Shown: in pieces, positions 34,850 through 46,520 of the stretch
Layout: every line of letters starts with the position of its first letter
How positions within the stretch are numbered: the stretch's first letter is position 1
From: Talpa occidentalis
Taxonomy: Eukaryota; Chordata; Mammalia; Eulipotyphla; Talpidae
Direction: 5' to 3'
DNA length: 64,000 bases
NCBI RefSeq assembly: GCF_014898055.3
Contig: NW_023605083.1
Location: forward strand, 68,875,715-68,939,714
Translations under genes and position numbers: made by a program
Notes under the pieces: model-generated
The model's input: the letters and a program-made list of their open reading frames with translations, nothing else
Database searches by the model: none
Told to the model about the DNA's origin: nothing

Positions 34850-35400
34850 TCCCTCCTGGTGTCTGTGGAGATTGCAAGCTGGTGTCTAATACCCCTAAGC
34901 CAAAGCTTTCTGCCCACCTCCCACCCCCCACACACTCTGCCTGCCGAATGCAGGCAGATAAACTTAGCATTAAAATTCCCCACACTTTGGCAAATGAGTA
35001 CCCAGGAGACTGCTGACTCAATCAGGTCCTGGTTTACTTACAGTGTAGTACTGAGAAAAGGCCATAAACCCCAGCCTGACAGATCTGTAATGCTCATTTC
35101 AATATGTTCTTCCTGTGTGCGGGCTTGCTGATGAACATTCATATTCCGCCAACAAAATTTAACAAACATATTAACGGCGTGTGGTAAATTGCCATTGGAT
35201 TTACTGGGTCCCGATGATGGAAATGGTTGTGGGTAAATGAGAGTGTCTGGCTGCCTGATACCACTTTGGGGGGCCAAGACAATGCACTTTTCTGGAGGGA
35301 TGGACAAAGGGGGAGGGGGCAAGTCAGCTATGAGGGACATGGATGCATTTCCCAGACCAGATGGGGACCTTGGAAACCCAGGATAACACAATGAACTAAA
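34850..35400. other. Unique block, conserved-noncoding candidate
   Basis: The core 35101-35270 is repeat-free, with retained CpG sites ('ttaacggcgtgtggtaaatt', 'actgggtcccgatgatgg') and 'attgccattggatttac'. A 117-codon minus-strand frame over 35038-35391 shows no domain and I do not call it a gene. Confidence 0.3.
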
Positions 35401-35598
35401 ATAGAGTGTCTAGTTAACATATTCATCTCATGTATGTTAAAATCAAGACCCAGTGAGGGGATATGAGAAGCCTAAAGCTATGCAGTTAGGATGTGATTGA
35501 ATCATAGTTTAATATCCTTATGATTGATAGATTTGATTTGTACTTAAAGCCCTCTTAAAAGACTAGTTGAACAGAAAGAATAGAAGAAATGCCCCTAT

Positions 35599-36406
35599 TG
35601 TTAGAATGCAACTAAGGAGTATCCAGGAAACACAAACTTAAAGGGTGCGAGCTCTAAAAGGGATTCAACTATCTGTGGACACAAAGGCAAAGGAAGCACC
35701 CTCTTAGTGTGAAAGATTTTTAATAAATTGGTGTGCACAGAGAGAGAGAGAGAAGAAGGTATTTCAAAAAATAGATTACCAATAAAACTACCAAAACTAC
35801 CCATCCCCTGTGGGCAAAGCCCAACCAAACAAGTTCCATCCAAAGCGGGGCCAGTGAAGCCTAAAAGCTTGCCACAAGTCTTAAGGTATCTTCTGGCAGG
35901 GAAAGATAAAGAAAAGGTTAAGCAGGTCCCAGATAGATGGAACAGAAGGAGAAACTCCAAATTCAAAATAGACTGCATAATCCAATATGAAGTCAAGATA
36001 ACAGCTGCCATTTTTTTTCCTGCCAAGGACCTGGCACAGCCAAGCCTCATGTCTCTCACCCACATATTTCTTACAAGGATCTCTTCTGGTGTCTCTACAT
36101 GCTTCCCTTCCATGTGTCTCCCCTCATGTGTCTCTGGCCAGCAGCACCAGGTACAAGTTAGAGCCAAAAAAAGCAAGAGAGAATCAGGGCACACATCAGT
36201 TATAAGTCAAGTATGGCTTCTTAACCCCACCTCTAGATCACAGTGGCCTCTTATTCAGGAAGTTAGGTTCATGGCATGCTGGGAATTGTAGTCCTCAGTG
36301 CCTGAGATGTCATAGGTATGGAGACAGGACTACAGTCTATAAAGACATTAGGGGATGGAGTTCATCCAGGACTTCATTAACTGGCTCAGAATTTGTTCCT
36401 CTACCA
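35599..36406 (-). mobile_element. ERV-type LTR, minus strand, with ZNF143-like motif
   Basis: Shares ordered blocks with the LTRs at 52.5 and 59.7 kb ('acccatcccctgtgggcaaa', 'gccacaagtctta', 'acagctgccatt', 'tctctcacccacat') and with the plus-strand LTR at 30.9 kb. The minus strand has the motif at 36292-36274, a TATAA word near 36205, and the LTR-like end 'ttctaaca' at 35599. The right edge is set by similarity to 'tggtagagg'; flanks CCTAT and TCTAT would be a 5-bp duplication with one mismatch. Long open frames here on both strands are not genes. Confidence 0.75.
36274..36292 (-). promoter_or_regulatory. ZNF143/Staf-like binding motif
   Basis: The minus strand reads ACTACAATTCCCAGCATGC, matching from memory the core of the ZNF143 (SBS) consensus. 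It lies upstream of the LTR's TATA-like word, as expected for a U3 promoter element. Binding is not shown. Confidence 0.6.
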
Positions 36407-36624
36407 TCTATGACTCAAGTAAGCCCTGTATCCCTGCATCTGTCAGTAGCAAAATGTACTGTTTGACTTGACTTTCTCTTTAATACAGTGTTTGATCTTT
36501 CTTTTGGGTGCATTAAGGGACACTGTGGGATGATTTAGATGAGTGTGTGGCAGTTTTTATCTACTGTAACCTCAATAGGACAAGTGTAATTTCCTTACAG
36601 TTGTTAAGAATCCTAATGAATCTT
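36407..36624. other. Unique DNA
   Basis: No element recognised. Confidence 0.4.
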
Positions 36625-36900
36625 TTTTTTTAGATTTATTTATTTATTTATTTATTTATACAAGAACCGGGGTGCAGACCAGATGTGTGGGAGGGTGAGA
36701 GGATTCAACAGAGATAGAGTGGGGAACAGAACAGGCAGACTGGCGAAATGCACTGCTGAGGGGATCAGCGGGCAAGACAGGAGAGGTCTGCTGTGCCATG
36801 TGGGACCCTCGCCAGCCAGCGGGGATCAAACCAGTGCTGCAGAGGCTGCAGACAGCTTCACAGGCCGGCGCCTAACCGCCTGCTCCACTAGGGGAGGCCC
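36625..36900 (-). mobile_element. tRNA-derived SINE copy 10 (subfamily B)
   Basis: Head at 36900, TAAA tail at 36638-36660. The 19-bp duplication AAG(A/C)ATCCTAATGAATCTT (36606-36624 and 36901-36919) has one mismatch. The body ends 'ggtctgcaccccggttcttg' on the minus strand, which is subfamily B. Confidence 0.96.
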
Positions 36901-36964
36901 AAGCATCCTAATGAATCTTCAGAATCCTTAGAGTCAGAATTGACTGTAGTGTAATGTGTTTTTG

Positions 36965-37629
36965 TTTTTGCTTTTTTTTTTTTGCCTCCACCCATAGCAC
37001 TAAACAATTCTCTGACACCAGTTGGAGATCCTGCAAATCAACTCAATTCTGACTTGTTCTACCCAGGAAAACATCAAATTCCACAGTTAAGGGCTCAGTC
37101 CCCACAAGACTGCTTTCCACTGTTTTCCATGACCTTGAGGTCCGTTTATTTGATGGAGGGGCTCACAGAATTCAGAAAACTAGTTTACTTACTAGATCAC
37201 TCACTGGTCACAACAACCAGATAAAGAGCTATAGAGGGTGAAGTTTTAAACAAATGAGTTTCTGTACCTTTGAAGTATGGGGTCTGGTTCACCAACTGCA
37301 AGCTCCCTGGATTCCCTGTTACGGAAGTTGCCTTGTTTCTTGCCCCACTTAATAACGGGTGGAGGTGAATGACCAGGTGGGTTAAAGGGGAGAGTTCTTG
37401 TTCCTGCTCCTGAAATTGCACCTAATGCTGCTGGGAAGGAGACATGGAAGGAAACACATGGAAGAGAGACATGTAGAGATATTTAAGTGAGAGAAATGCA
37501 GGAAGGCTGATAATGGCAGCCATTATCTTGGTGTAGTAGCTCTTTATGTCCCAGTCTACACCATTTAAGGCTCAGTTTGGGGGTGGGGCTTGGCATTAGG
37601 GACTCCATTTTGTGCTCATTGTCTTATTT
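36965..37629 (-). repeat. Old LTR-type repeat (probable, ERVL/MaLR-like)
   Basis: The stretch 'cagtccccacaagactgctt' with 'ggctcacagaattcagaaaa' is familiar from widely dispersed old mammalian LTR repeats. Further on are 'taatggcagccattatcttg' and 'gggactccattttgtgctca'. Its minus strand has a 'cataaaga' TATA-like word. Family and exact limits are uncertain. SINE copy 11 lies at its right end. Confidence 0.4.
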
Positions 37630-37909
37630 ATTTATTTATTTTTGGATTTATTTATTTAAATATACAAAAGCTGGGGTACATGCCAGATGTGCGGGAGGGT
37701 AAGAGGATTCACCAGAGACAGAGCGGGGAACAGAACAGGCAGACTGACTGAACAAATACACTGCTGAGGGGAGCAGCGGGTGAGATAGGAGAGGTCTGTT
37801 GTGCCATGTGGGCATCTCCGCAGCCGACAGGGATTGAACCGGCACTGCAGAGGCTGCGGACAGCTTCACAAAGCAGCGTTCAACCGCTTTCACCACCAGG
37901 GGAGGCCCC
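37630..37909 (-). mobile_element. tRNA-derived SINE copy 11 (subfamily B)
   Basis: Head at 37909 and TAAA tail at about 37630-37660. Target duplication CATTGTCTTATTT is perfect (37617-37629 and 37910-37922). The B box on the minus strand reads 'ggttcaatccc'. Confidence 0.96.
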
Positions 37910-37922
37910 CATTGTCTTATTT

Positions 37923-39555
37923 TTAAATCTTCCTTCTTCCCGCCTCTCCTTTTTTCAATAAATATCTACTTACTATCAGGACCTCTACAAAGCCCCTAAA
38001 ATACAATAAAACAGATGTGATTGTTAACCTTCTATGAAATTGTCACACAGCGTGATAGCGCCAATCATGGAAAAGTAAAGGTTATTATGAGAGGCCAGAG
38101 AGGGGCATAGAGGATAGCCAGGGTGGAAGGGAGATTCAAGACAGTTTTCCCAAAGTAGTGATTTTTTAAGCTGAAACCTAAAGCACTGAGAGGAGCAAGG
38201 CAGATTAGAGGGAGAGTGGGGATGGAGAGGTTTTAAAAAGGAAGGGGCTGGAGATGAAATAGAAATTTAGTGTGGGAAATATCAATGTGAGCCATGAAAT
38301 AAATTAAGATAAACAAAATCAGAGAAGTGAAAAGGTGATATAAGACAAAACCCTATAATGAGTTTGGAATTTATTCTGAGGGTAAATGCAATTGAGTGTC
38401 ATTGAAGTAAGTGAGATGACTGAGTTTGTCTTTGTGGGGGAAAAATTATAGATAAAAAGCAGCAAATAGGAAGACCATTCATAATCATAATGTATTGATC
38501 TCATTGTATTTCTGAAGCAAATAAATCCATAAATACATTGAAAAGTGGAAAATGAAATAACTTGAAGAATACAAAGAGACTTACCTAGTAAAAAGTCTCA
38601 AAACCCAAAACTATTCATATCAGTGGAGAGTTGTACATGCATAAGGATAGTAGAAAAAGGTAGATTTTTGATAAGAATTCAAAATTTGGCATGTAGTATT
38701 TATGCAATATATATCTGGGATCAGATATTTGGAATCATTCATTTTATACTAACTCAGCATTTTGTGCATGCAGAACTTAGTGCTAACCTCAGTTTCTTCA
38801 TAAAGTTTTTAAGTTATGGAAAAGAAATAATTATTAAGAACTGGAGAGAAAGAAGTGTAAGTGATATAGACTTTCTGCACTGCCAAAATTGCTTGAAAAC
38901 CTATGGAGACAAAGAGTATCCTGTTAATGTCTAAATTGTGAGTAATGTCAATCTTTAAAATAGCCAGAAAGGTTTGGATGGATGTGAAATCTCAGGACAA
39001 AATGAAAGAACTGGATCATTAAACTAGGCTAGAAAGTACCCACTGCACATAAAGTACTAAGAATGAATGATCTATAATGCTATTCATTTAGAAGTAAGCA
39101 TTTTATAAATATTACAGTTCTTCAAAGTTTATCATTAGCTTGGTCTCATTGGCTGATGTCAGCTGAGCTTTGTGTTTAGCTGTAATATGTCAACTGGGCC
39201 AGTTAAAGGGTTTTAGAGTTTCTGTTGCATGAGAAGTTTGGTCAAAAGGATCAAATGGCTGCTGAGGAAGGAGACCAGAGTGTTCTAACAGCTGAGAATG
39301 AATTTCTAGAAATCACTTACAGATGCAAGTTATGAACATATTTTATGTGCGTAGGTTCAGGTGTGATCTATTTATCAATAATTGACTCAGTCATTGAGCA
39401 TATCAAAATGCATTTACAGACTACCTACTACGTGCCTGATATGAAGATAAACAGTGTTCCTGCTTTCTTGAGATTTTCAGCCAAGTGAGGGAGATAAATA
39501 ATCAGTGAATAAATAATAAAAATATCACTGCAGACAGTTCTGGGAAGATAATAAA
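37923..39555. other. Old LINE-like pieces and unique DNA
   Basis: The stretch 38100-38420 has 'tttaagctgaaacctaaagc' and 'gagtttggaatttattctga', resembling very old LINE (L2-like) sequence. A similar remnant is at 39370-39520 ('ttgagattttcagccaagtg'). A 103-codon frame at 38623-38934 shows no domain. No gene is supported. Confidence 0.4.
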
Positions 39556-39559
39556 GCAG

Positions 39560-40055
39560 AACAGGAGGATGAATAAGGAAAGTGGAGGGAGGTGGATCAC
39601 CATGATCTCCAGAGCTTCTCTGCCCTGTTATAGCCACCACCAGATCTGCATGGAGACCACGGTTTCCAGGGCTGTTTTTGGTCAGGCACTAAGTTTGGCA
39701 GGGGTTCTAATGATTGGGAGATGTTTGAATCCTCTAAGATATGGCTTTAGCCAAAGGACTCCCCTAGGCATTTTATATTCATTGGCTCTCCTGGGATTAT
39801 CCTCATCCCTCTATTCATTAACATCAAATCAACTTCCCTTGCAGTTGCCATCCAGCTTAAGATCTTGTAATCAAACCTCCTGGCTTCCCTCATTCCTCCA
39901 TTCAGTGTCAGAGATTCATTACAGGGAAAGTTTACCCAGCCTCTCTTAGGAGGATCCCCTCCCATTTTCTCTCACAAATGTTTTCCTGATAAACTCCTTG
40001 CAGGTTTAATTTATCTTGGCATCTTCTTCTTAGAAGGCTTAGCCTAACACAGGGC
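39560..40055 (+). repeat. LTR-like repeat (weak)
   Basis: The end 'gataaactccttgcaggttt', 'cttggcatcttcttcttaga' and 'gcctaacacag' looks like the 3' part of an old ERVL-type LTR. The upstream 'cattggctctcctgggatta' segment recurs at 40.6 kb. Boundaries are not determined. Confidence 0.4.
39767..39818 (+). repeat. 52-bp direct repeat, copy 1
   Basis: Matches 40583-40634 with two differences, both transitions. Weaker similarity continues to the left of the block. Confidence 0.9.
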
Positions 40056-40582
40056 CATTTAGTAAGATGGAAAGCAAGATCTCTAAAAAGAAAATCTTAA
40101 TGAATATAAGAAGTTGTATAAAGGAAAGGGGGGAAATCCAAACAGAAGGAAGAGCTAGTGCAAACATCAAGAGAAGGTATGCTCAAGTAAGAAAAGGGGG
40201 CCAGTGTGGCCTAAGCATAGTAGGAGTAGGGGAAGGTGAGAGCAGAAGAAAGTTCTTCCAGGAGGGGTTTATATTCAGAAGGCTGCAGAATTTTCTGTAT
40301 CTGAGCCAGGTTGATCATGGATGACTCTACTCTGAGTCCCAATATCTCCTAGAGTTATCATTTGTAATTACAGTAGGATCTGATGAAAATGTTGCCTTTG
40401 GCAGTCAGATACCTGCTCTTATTTTATTTAGCTTTAATATTCTGGAATTTTAGGATGACAGATATGAGCCAGAGAAAAGGGAGATGATCAATGATGGACA
40501 AATCATGAAAAAAAATTTTGATTTAGATATTCTGGTCAAGCTTGAGGTTGGAGCTCCTGATGGCAGCTTGAGGGAGTCCCGG
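40056..40582. other. Unique or unassigned DNA
   Basis: An 85-codon plus-strand frame (40067-40324) is A/G-rich and has no domain. Nothing recognised. Confidence 0.35.
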
Positions 40583-40634
40583 GGCATTTTATATTCATTG
40601 GCTCTCCTGGGATTATCCTTATCCCTCTGTTCAT
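40583..40634 (+). repeat. 52-bp direct repeat, copy 2
   Basis: Second copy of the 39767-39818 segment, 816 bp downstream in the same orientation. Confidence 0.9.
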
Positions 40635-41888
40635 GAATTGCAAAGCAGAGTCTCACCTCTGGGATTGCAGTTCTAAGCTATCACCTGAGTGTGAGTGTCT
40701 CCCTCCATCTCCTGCAGTCTGTCATTTAACCAGACTTTGATTAATATCAGGAGTTGGAGGCTGGCACAATCATCAGATGAATACATCATGAAGTAGATAA
40801 ATATAAGCAGAGGATATTTCCTCCACAGGAAGCTGTGGACCTTCATTGATTGAACATCACATGCAAGTACTGGAGAGTCAATCAGGGAAATGGAGTGTAA
40901 TGGGTATGTGTCTGGAAACCTTAATTTGCATATACTTAGGTCTTTATATTTTTGCAGAAGGAAGACATCCTCCATTTATTATATTCAAGACATGGTCCCC
41001 TCTTCCATAAAATGAAACAGTAATAATGCCAGATACATTTGTTTCAGAGCAGAGTTGTTGTGTTATCTGATGGAGCTTACACAAGAAATTAACCTGCAAA
41101 TGTTACCATCTCCATCTCCCTACATCCTAAAGAGAATTGGCTTTCCCCACTCATTTTTTACATATTCAACCTTGTAAGGTGAACTTTATCTTTATTTGCC
41201 CTTTCCTGTTACTAATTCTGGAATTACCATGCATCTGATTGCAGTGGGCTAAAATAAATACAGGACAGGGATAAAAGTGTAGAAGGAAAGGAGCACAGCT
41301 CCATCTGGAAGAAAAAAAAAAATAGTCCCTTTGAACTACTCTGAAGTCCTCTGAATCCTTTAAATAGTATAGTTATCTATTATTGTTGCACTATTCTTTC
41401 TCTGAATGCAGAGGTTTATCATGAATGCATAATATAAATTCAAGTTTTATGAATTACAAATAAAAGTATAACACAGATGGAAAATTGTTTCAGAATTGTG
41501 TGAATGAGAACCATTGCTCTCTTGGGAAGTTACTATCCTTGATGGTAAATTGTAGACTTTGGATAAGATGACAACTTCAGCTTGTAGCCTTTCCACTTTC
41601 TCATTGTTTTGTAGATGTGGCCAGCATGAGCCGATTCCATAAAGACACTTAACCAACAGTTTCCTCATGAAGAGGAAATAATAATATAACAAGTTCATTA
41701 TGAAGATCGTAACTTAATATGTGAGTTGCCTTGCAAGTAAATCATTGATGTGAGCTGTACATACACCAATGTAAATAAAGCTCTTGAAATATCCATATCC
41801 TTGACACATTCCTTAAAGAGTTAATGTCTTGTTTTGCAGTGCTAGTTTCATAATTTCCTTATCTCTTTTACGTATTTAAAGCTTCATA
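40635..41888. other. Unique DNA, no gene
   Basis: No repeat family recognised. A-run at 41310-41322. Small minus-strand frames have no domain. Confidence 0.4.
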
Positions 41889-42163
41889 GGGCCTCCCAGG
41901 TGGCGCAGAGGTTGAGCGCTGGCCTGCGAAGCTGCCCGCGGCCTCTGCAGCGCCGGTTGGATCCCCGGCTGCTCCCCGGCCACTGGAGGAGGGTCCCACA
42001 TGGCGCGCAGACCTCTCCTGCCGCCCGCTGCTCCCCTCAGCAGTGTACTTTGGTCCTTCTGCCTGCTCTGCTCCCCGCTCTGGCTCTCGGGAATTCTCTC
42101 ACCCTCCCGCGCTTCTGACTGTACCCAGGGCTTATATAAATAAATAATAATAATAAAAAAAAT
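41889..42163 (+). mobile_element. tRNA-derived SINE copy 12 (subfamily A), CpG-rich
   Basis: Among the least decayed copies: CpG sites run through head and body ('gttgagcgctggcctgcgaa', 'cccgcggcctctgcagcgcc'). The A box is good; the B box reads 'ggttggatccc' (one change from consensus). The target duplication is weak (about 10 of 13, 'tttaaagcttcata' and 'cttaaaactacata'). Confidence 0.95.
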
Positions 42164-42404
42164 CTTAAAACTACATATGATGCTGATGTCAAATGATCAT
42201 CATTCACACATACACACATCCAGTTGTAGCTACCATTCACCTGCTTGAGATCTCATTTTGTACTTAGTAGAGGATTGAGAACAAGTCAATTAAGAAAGGA
42301 GTTGAAAAGCTCCATGACGGGAAGCAGTGTAAAGGATGGAAAGACCGGGATCTCCCAGAATTTGAAATACCCTGAGCACAAGCCTTAATGCTTTGGATAT
42401 CAGG

Positions 42405-42480
42405 TGCTCTAGTTTGAATATTTGTGTCCCCTTAAAATTCATATTTTGAAGTCCTGGTGTCAGGTGTGATGACATATGTG
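42405..42480 (+). repeat. MaLR (MLT1-type) LTR, 5' fragment
   Basis: 'tttgaatatttgtgtcccct', 'aaaattcatattttgaagtc' and 'ctggtgtcaggtgtgatga' match the start of the MLT1-type LTR on the plus strand. The remainder is absent. Confidence 0.65.
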
Positions 42481-42529
42481 TGTTTATAAATAAACATATA
42501 TAAATAAATACATATTTAGACACATGCAT

Positions 42530-42725
42530 GTCATAATTTATTTCTAACAACATCCTGAGGTAAGTAGGTTAGTATCCACGTGACATGGTGCTTCTGGAAA
42601 TCTGAAGCAAAGAGAGGTTAAGTAAGTTAACCTAACTCCATACTGCCAAAGAGTAAGGGAAGCTGGAATGTAATTTGCAAAGTCTGTGTTTTAGAGTCAC
42701 TCTGGAAATCATCCTATTCTTCTAC
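42530..42725 (-). repeat. MIR
   Basis: 'acatcctgaggtaagtaggt', 'aagcaaagagaggttaagta' and 'agggaagctggaatgtaatt' are reverse MIR core words. Confidence 0.7.
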
Positions 42726-42751
42726 CTGGGTTCAAACAAGAGATCTATTTG

Positions 42752-42753
<2 letters not shown>

Positions 42754-42789
<36 letters not shown>
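42754..42789 (+). repeat. (GT)n microsatellite
   Basis: About 18 GT units. Confidence 0.97.
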
Positions 42790-42791
<2 letters not shown>

Positions 42792-43480
42792 AAGCTGGAT
42801 CTTACAAGATAAGAATGAAGTAAAGAGTTATTCATTAAGCAGAACTACCCTGAATAGAAGTTTGGTGGTGGGCAGCTCAGAATACATAATAGAATGGTGG
42901 AAGTTGATGTTTATTTGTCAGCTACACAGGACAAATATTTAGGATACTCAGTATCGTTTGTCTCATCAGTCACCTAAGACTCCAGGGGTTATGCCACCTA
43001 ATTATGGGGTAATAGCATCTCCAATGATGAAAATTTTTATCAGCTCCTACTTTAATTACAAATGCTGACTTTAGAAGACATCGTGGCTCCAGTAGGAATA
43101 GTCTTCCCTGAGAGCTGTTGCTCTGAGATTGTATCTTCTCACATTTCAATTCCCCTTGGCAGTGGCCTGGACAGGGTTGGATTGCCCAGACAATGTTGGT
43201 ACCTTCCAGGAACCGAGATTTCCTGGGAGATCGAAATCCTGTCCAGTCTTACCTCTCTTCTGCCTGCCGCTCTGAGGAGTCCCTGAAATCTTTTGTCCTT
43301 GATCAGAGCTTGGATGATCTTCTCCCTCATTCCATAAGCACAGGACCAGAATCTGAGGCAGTATTACAATGTGTGAATTGCCAAAGTCCCAAACAACCCC
43401 TCTCTGTGGGCTCCTTGTTCTCATATATTCTGGGCTAGAAATGTCTTTCCTCAGCAAGGGCAGATGCCAAAGATTCAATT
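42790..43480. other. Unassigned DNA
   Basis: The stretch 43060-43440 is less AT-rich, with some CpG sites, and is open for up to 110 codons on the minus strand and 81 on the plus. No domain, start context or splice pair is recognised. It may be an old LTR or unique sequence. Confidence 0.35.
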
Positions 43481-45835
43481 TCCTGCCAACTTAGTTAACA
43501 AGCACTTATTGATCACTTACTGAGTACTGAATGCCAAATAAGTTGTATTGGAAGATGCAAAAAAGTTCTAAACATGGTACCTATAGAAGTATAGACACTA
43601 ATGGAACAGAAATCAATCTTGGAACAAAACTATGATAGTTATAATTTAACAAGTTGCAAATGCAAAAATGATTTATTATATTTCATTATAGTTCTCCACC
43701 ATTTCAAATGGTAGAACCAAAGAGAATTTAATGTAGTGGTTCCTAAAAACTCTTCTTGGAATAGTAAATATACAAAATGAGGCCACTAAAATCAAGTGCC
43801 TAATATGACTTATAGTTAAACCAATGTAGGCTTGATCAAAACAAACACATGTATATCTCTCTGGTCTTGATGCAATTATTCCAGTAAGTCTTTATCTTCT
43901 TGATAACATCCATAGTTTCATCCTACACATTCTGGATTAAGGGGAGTTTTAGAAAAGTCCTAAAATCATTAGCAAACTGTTTAGGTAGGGTGTGCATTCA
44001 TGATTTGAAGTCATATAGATCAATGAATTATAAGACAGCATTGACTAAGGGCAGCTCTTGAAAGAAGCTTGTTTTGAGTTCTCCTTGTAAGTAATGAAGG
44101 GTGAACGATAATCCAAAAATGAAAGAATATTCCAGGAAACATTCCAAAACAATATTGGATTCCCTGTGTGTCAATTTGGCTACAGGGCAGGGTTAGTAGT
44201 TTTAAATATGGAGACAATAAAAATTACCTATAAAAGATGTGCAATTGGCAGATAAAGGAAGACCATGAATGTTTGGATTATATTTCTCAATTAATCATGT
44301 TACAAAACTAGACACTTGTTTGGAAATTAATACTGATTCCAAGGTAATTTTGAATGATAAGGTGAGCTTTTTTTTAATTAATAGATATGATATTGTTCTG
44401 GTCTCTTGATAAAGGAGGAAGGGAGAGAGGGAGAGAGAGTCAGGTGTTTTTAAATAATCACAGCAAATCTATATCTTTTATGTCTAAACAAAAGAACTAG
44501 AATACAAGTTAAAAAGAGAAGAAGTAAATAGGGGAGATAAGCAGTAAGGGAGAGAAATGAAAACTGGAGAATGAGAGGAGTAAAATGAAAGACAGGAGGA
44601 AGTAAGTGGATGAAAGTGGGTCAAGATGATACAGGGGTAATGACATGTTTTGAAACAAGCTTTGAAAAAGACCCTTGTACTAAGGAGCTGATCTGAGCTA
44701 TCTCATTCAGAGAAGTCATATGTGGCAGCTTGGAGATATTACAGATGTTTTGGGGAAGTAACAGAGAAGCTATAAAAGACAAGTCTCAGTGATAGGTACT
44801 CTGTCAAATAATCCATTTACCCTTCCGTTGGGAGAATGAGTCGGGAGCTGAGAGAAGTCATGAGGTTTCACCTCCATGAGACCAAGTAAACAGAGACTGC
44901 CTGCTGGCACTCTGTCTCGCTAAGCCAACCAGAGCATGGGCGGATCTCTTTCACTCACCATTTGCTCTATTGGTTTAAGTTGGAAGAAAATGGCAACCAG
45001 GACTAAACTCAAAGAAGTTCACACATGGACTCCAGTACAATAAGAAGTTAATTGTATAACTTCCTAATTATTAAAAGTTAACCATTCTAGTCATGGTTCA
45101 TGCTTTTCTTTGCTCTTCTTGAAAATATGAAGCGTCCACTGTAGAACATTCATCATCACAGAGACAGGGAGCATGGAATTTATATTCTATGATATATGGG
45201 GGGCTAGATAGTATTTTGAGTATGATGAAAAGCCAATCACAGAGTTTGAGCTGGGCAGGGACATATTTTGACCTCCTTCTTTCAAAAGTTCTCTTAGGCT
45301 GCTGCTAGGGAAGTCTTTAGGGAATGCAGGACCAAGGGTAGAAGCAGAAATCTCAGGCAGGAGACTCTTCTGATGATCCAGACAGAAATAATGGTAGCTT
45401 GAACTGGGTGAATCAGGGCTTCAATGAATTGTTCACTTTTTTTTTTTTTTTTCCCCTGGCAGACTAGCTCAGAAAGGGCATTTTAGAATGTGGAACATAA
45501 ATAGAACTGACTTAGAGGTATGGACTTCCCAGGTGATTTAGGGCATAGGCAAATGAGGGAAGCAGGCAAATGCATATGCCAGAAAGACTGAGGCCAGATT
45601 AGAAAGGGCTGGAATAACAGACTAAGAGGTTTGGACTTTATTCTGCAGAAAATGGGACAAAAGGGGAATGACCTGATGTAACCTCAGCTTTTGTAAGAAA
45701 ATTACAGGAGCCTTGTAAACGATGCTTTAGAAGAGGCAGAAGGCAAAGGTGAGCAAAAGGTAGACTAAAATCATAGCAGTTTGCAAGGATAAAAAAAGAC
45801 ATGTTCATGTAATTAAGTACTGTACCTCAGGTACT
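43481..45835. other. Old repeat remnants and unique DNA
   Basis: The stretch 43480-43620 resembles an old LINE or other ancient repeat ('acttattgatcacttactga'). A GA-rich stretch lies at 44414-44443. A T16 run is at 45436-45452. The part at 45600-45760 ('ggtttggactttattctgca') looks L2-like. No gene. Confidence 0.4.
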
Positions 45836-45839
45836 TAAA

Positions 45840-45985
45840 TGTTCTTCATAATGGATATGATAATTATACCTACCACGTTTGTTTCTTGTAATATTAAATG
45901 AATTAGTGCTTAAAAGATGCTTAGAATAGGATCTTATGCATGGCAGTCCCTCTATAAATACTGGCTATTATTTATAAATTATAAA
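45840..45985 (+). repeat. MIR 3' part
   Basis: 'tgataattatacctaccacg', 'taatattaaatgaattagtg' and 'gatgcttagaataggatctt' follow the MIR 3' half. Confidence 0.7.
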
Positions 45986-46289
45986 TAGTAACTAGTAACA
46001 ATGTTATTTCTATGTATTTGACCTGTAGGAGCTACACAAAAGAATATATAAATACTGATCACTTGGTTGGGACAGGAATTATCAATATTACAGGAGATAG
46101 TGCCCCACATACTGTAACTCACAACAGACTATATGCTTTAATAGTGTGCATGGTGCTATGGGAGACTCAGGAGAGGGGACAGTCATTTAGAAAATGTCAT
46201 GACATCTTTTTGGCAGAGAGGCAGATTTGAGGATCTTGGTGAATATGAATGGACAGGAACTTTGAGAGAGAAAGATGTGGTATGGCATA

Positions 46290-46520
46290 AAGTTGAAAAT
46301 ACAAATGTGGTGATCTATTCTCTGTGTTTGAATCCTGACTGTCCCAGTCTTGTGATTTTTGGTAACTTCCTCCCTCTGAATGTCAGTTTCTTCATTTTGA
46401 AAATAATACCAAAATCTTCATGTAGCTCATGAGACAACACATGTATCTCTTACACAATGAAAGACTAAGATGATGTAGGTAAAATACTTAGCAATATATC
46501 CGGTGCATCTTACGAGAACA
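46290..46520 (+). repeat. MIR
   Basis: 'ttgaatcctgactgtcccag', 'gtaacttcctccctctgaat', 'aaataataccaaaatcttca' and 'gtaaaatacttagcaatata' follow the MIR order. Confidence 0.65.

Noticed and set aside
35038..35391. A 117-codon minus-strand frame in a conserved-looking block
   Set aside because: Amino-acid composition is low-information and no family is recognised; noncoding constraint is at least as likely.
35601..36291. Open frames of about 190 codons on both strands
   Set aside because: Both fall in the 35.6-kb LTR; frames on opposite strands of a GC-richer element are expected by chance.
43062..43478. Overlapping open frames of 74-110 codons on both strands
   Set aside because: No domain, no splice context and no consistent coding bias; left as unassigned DNA.
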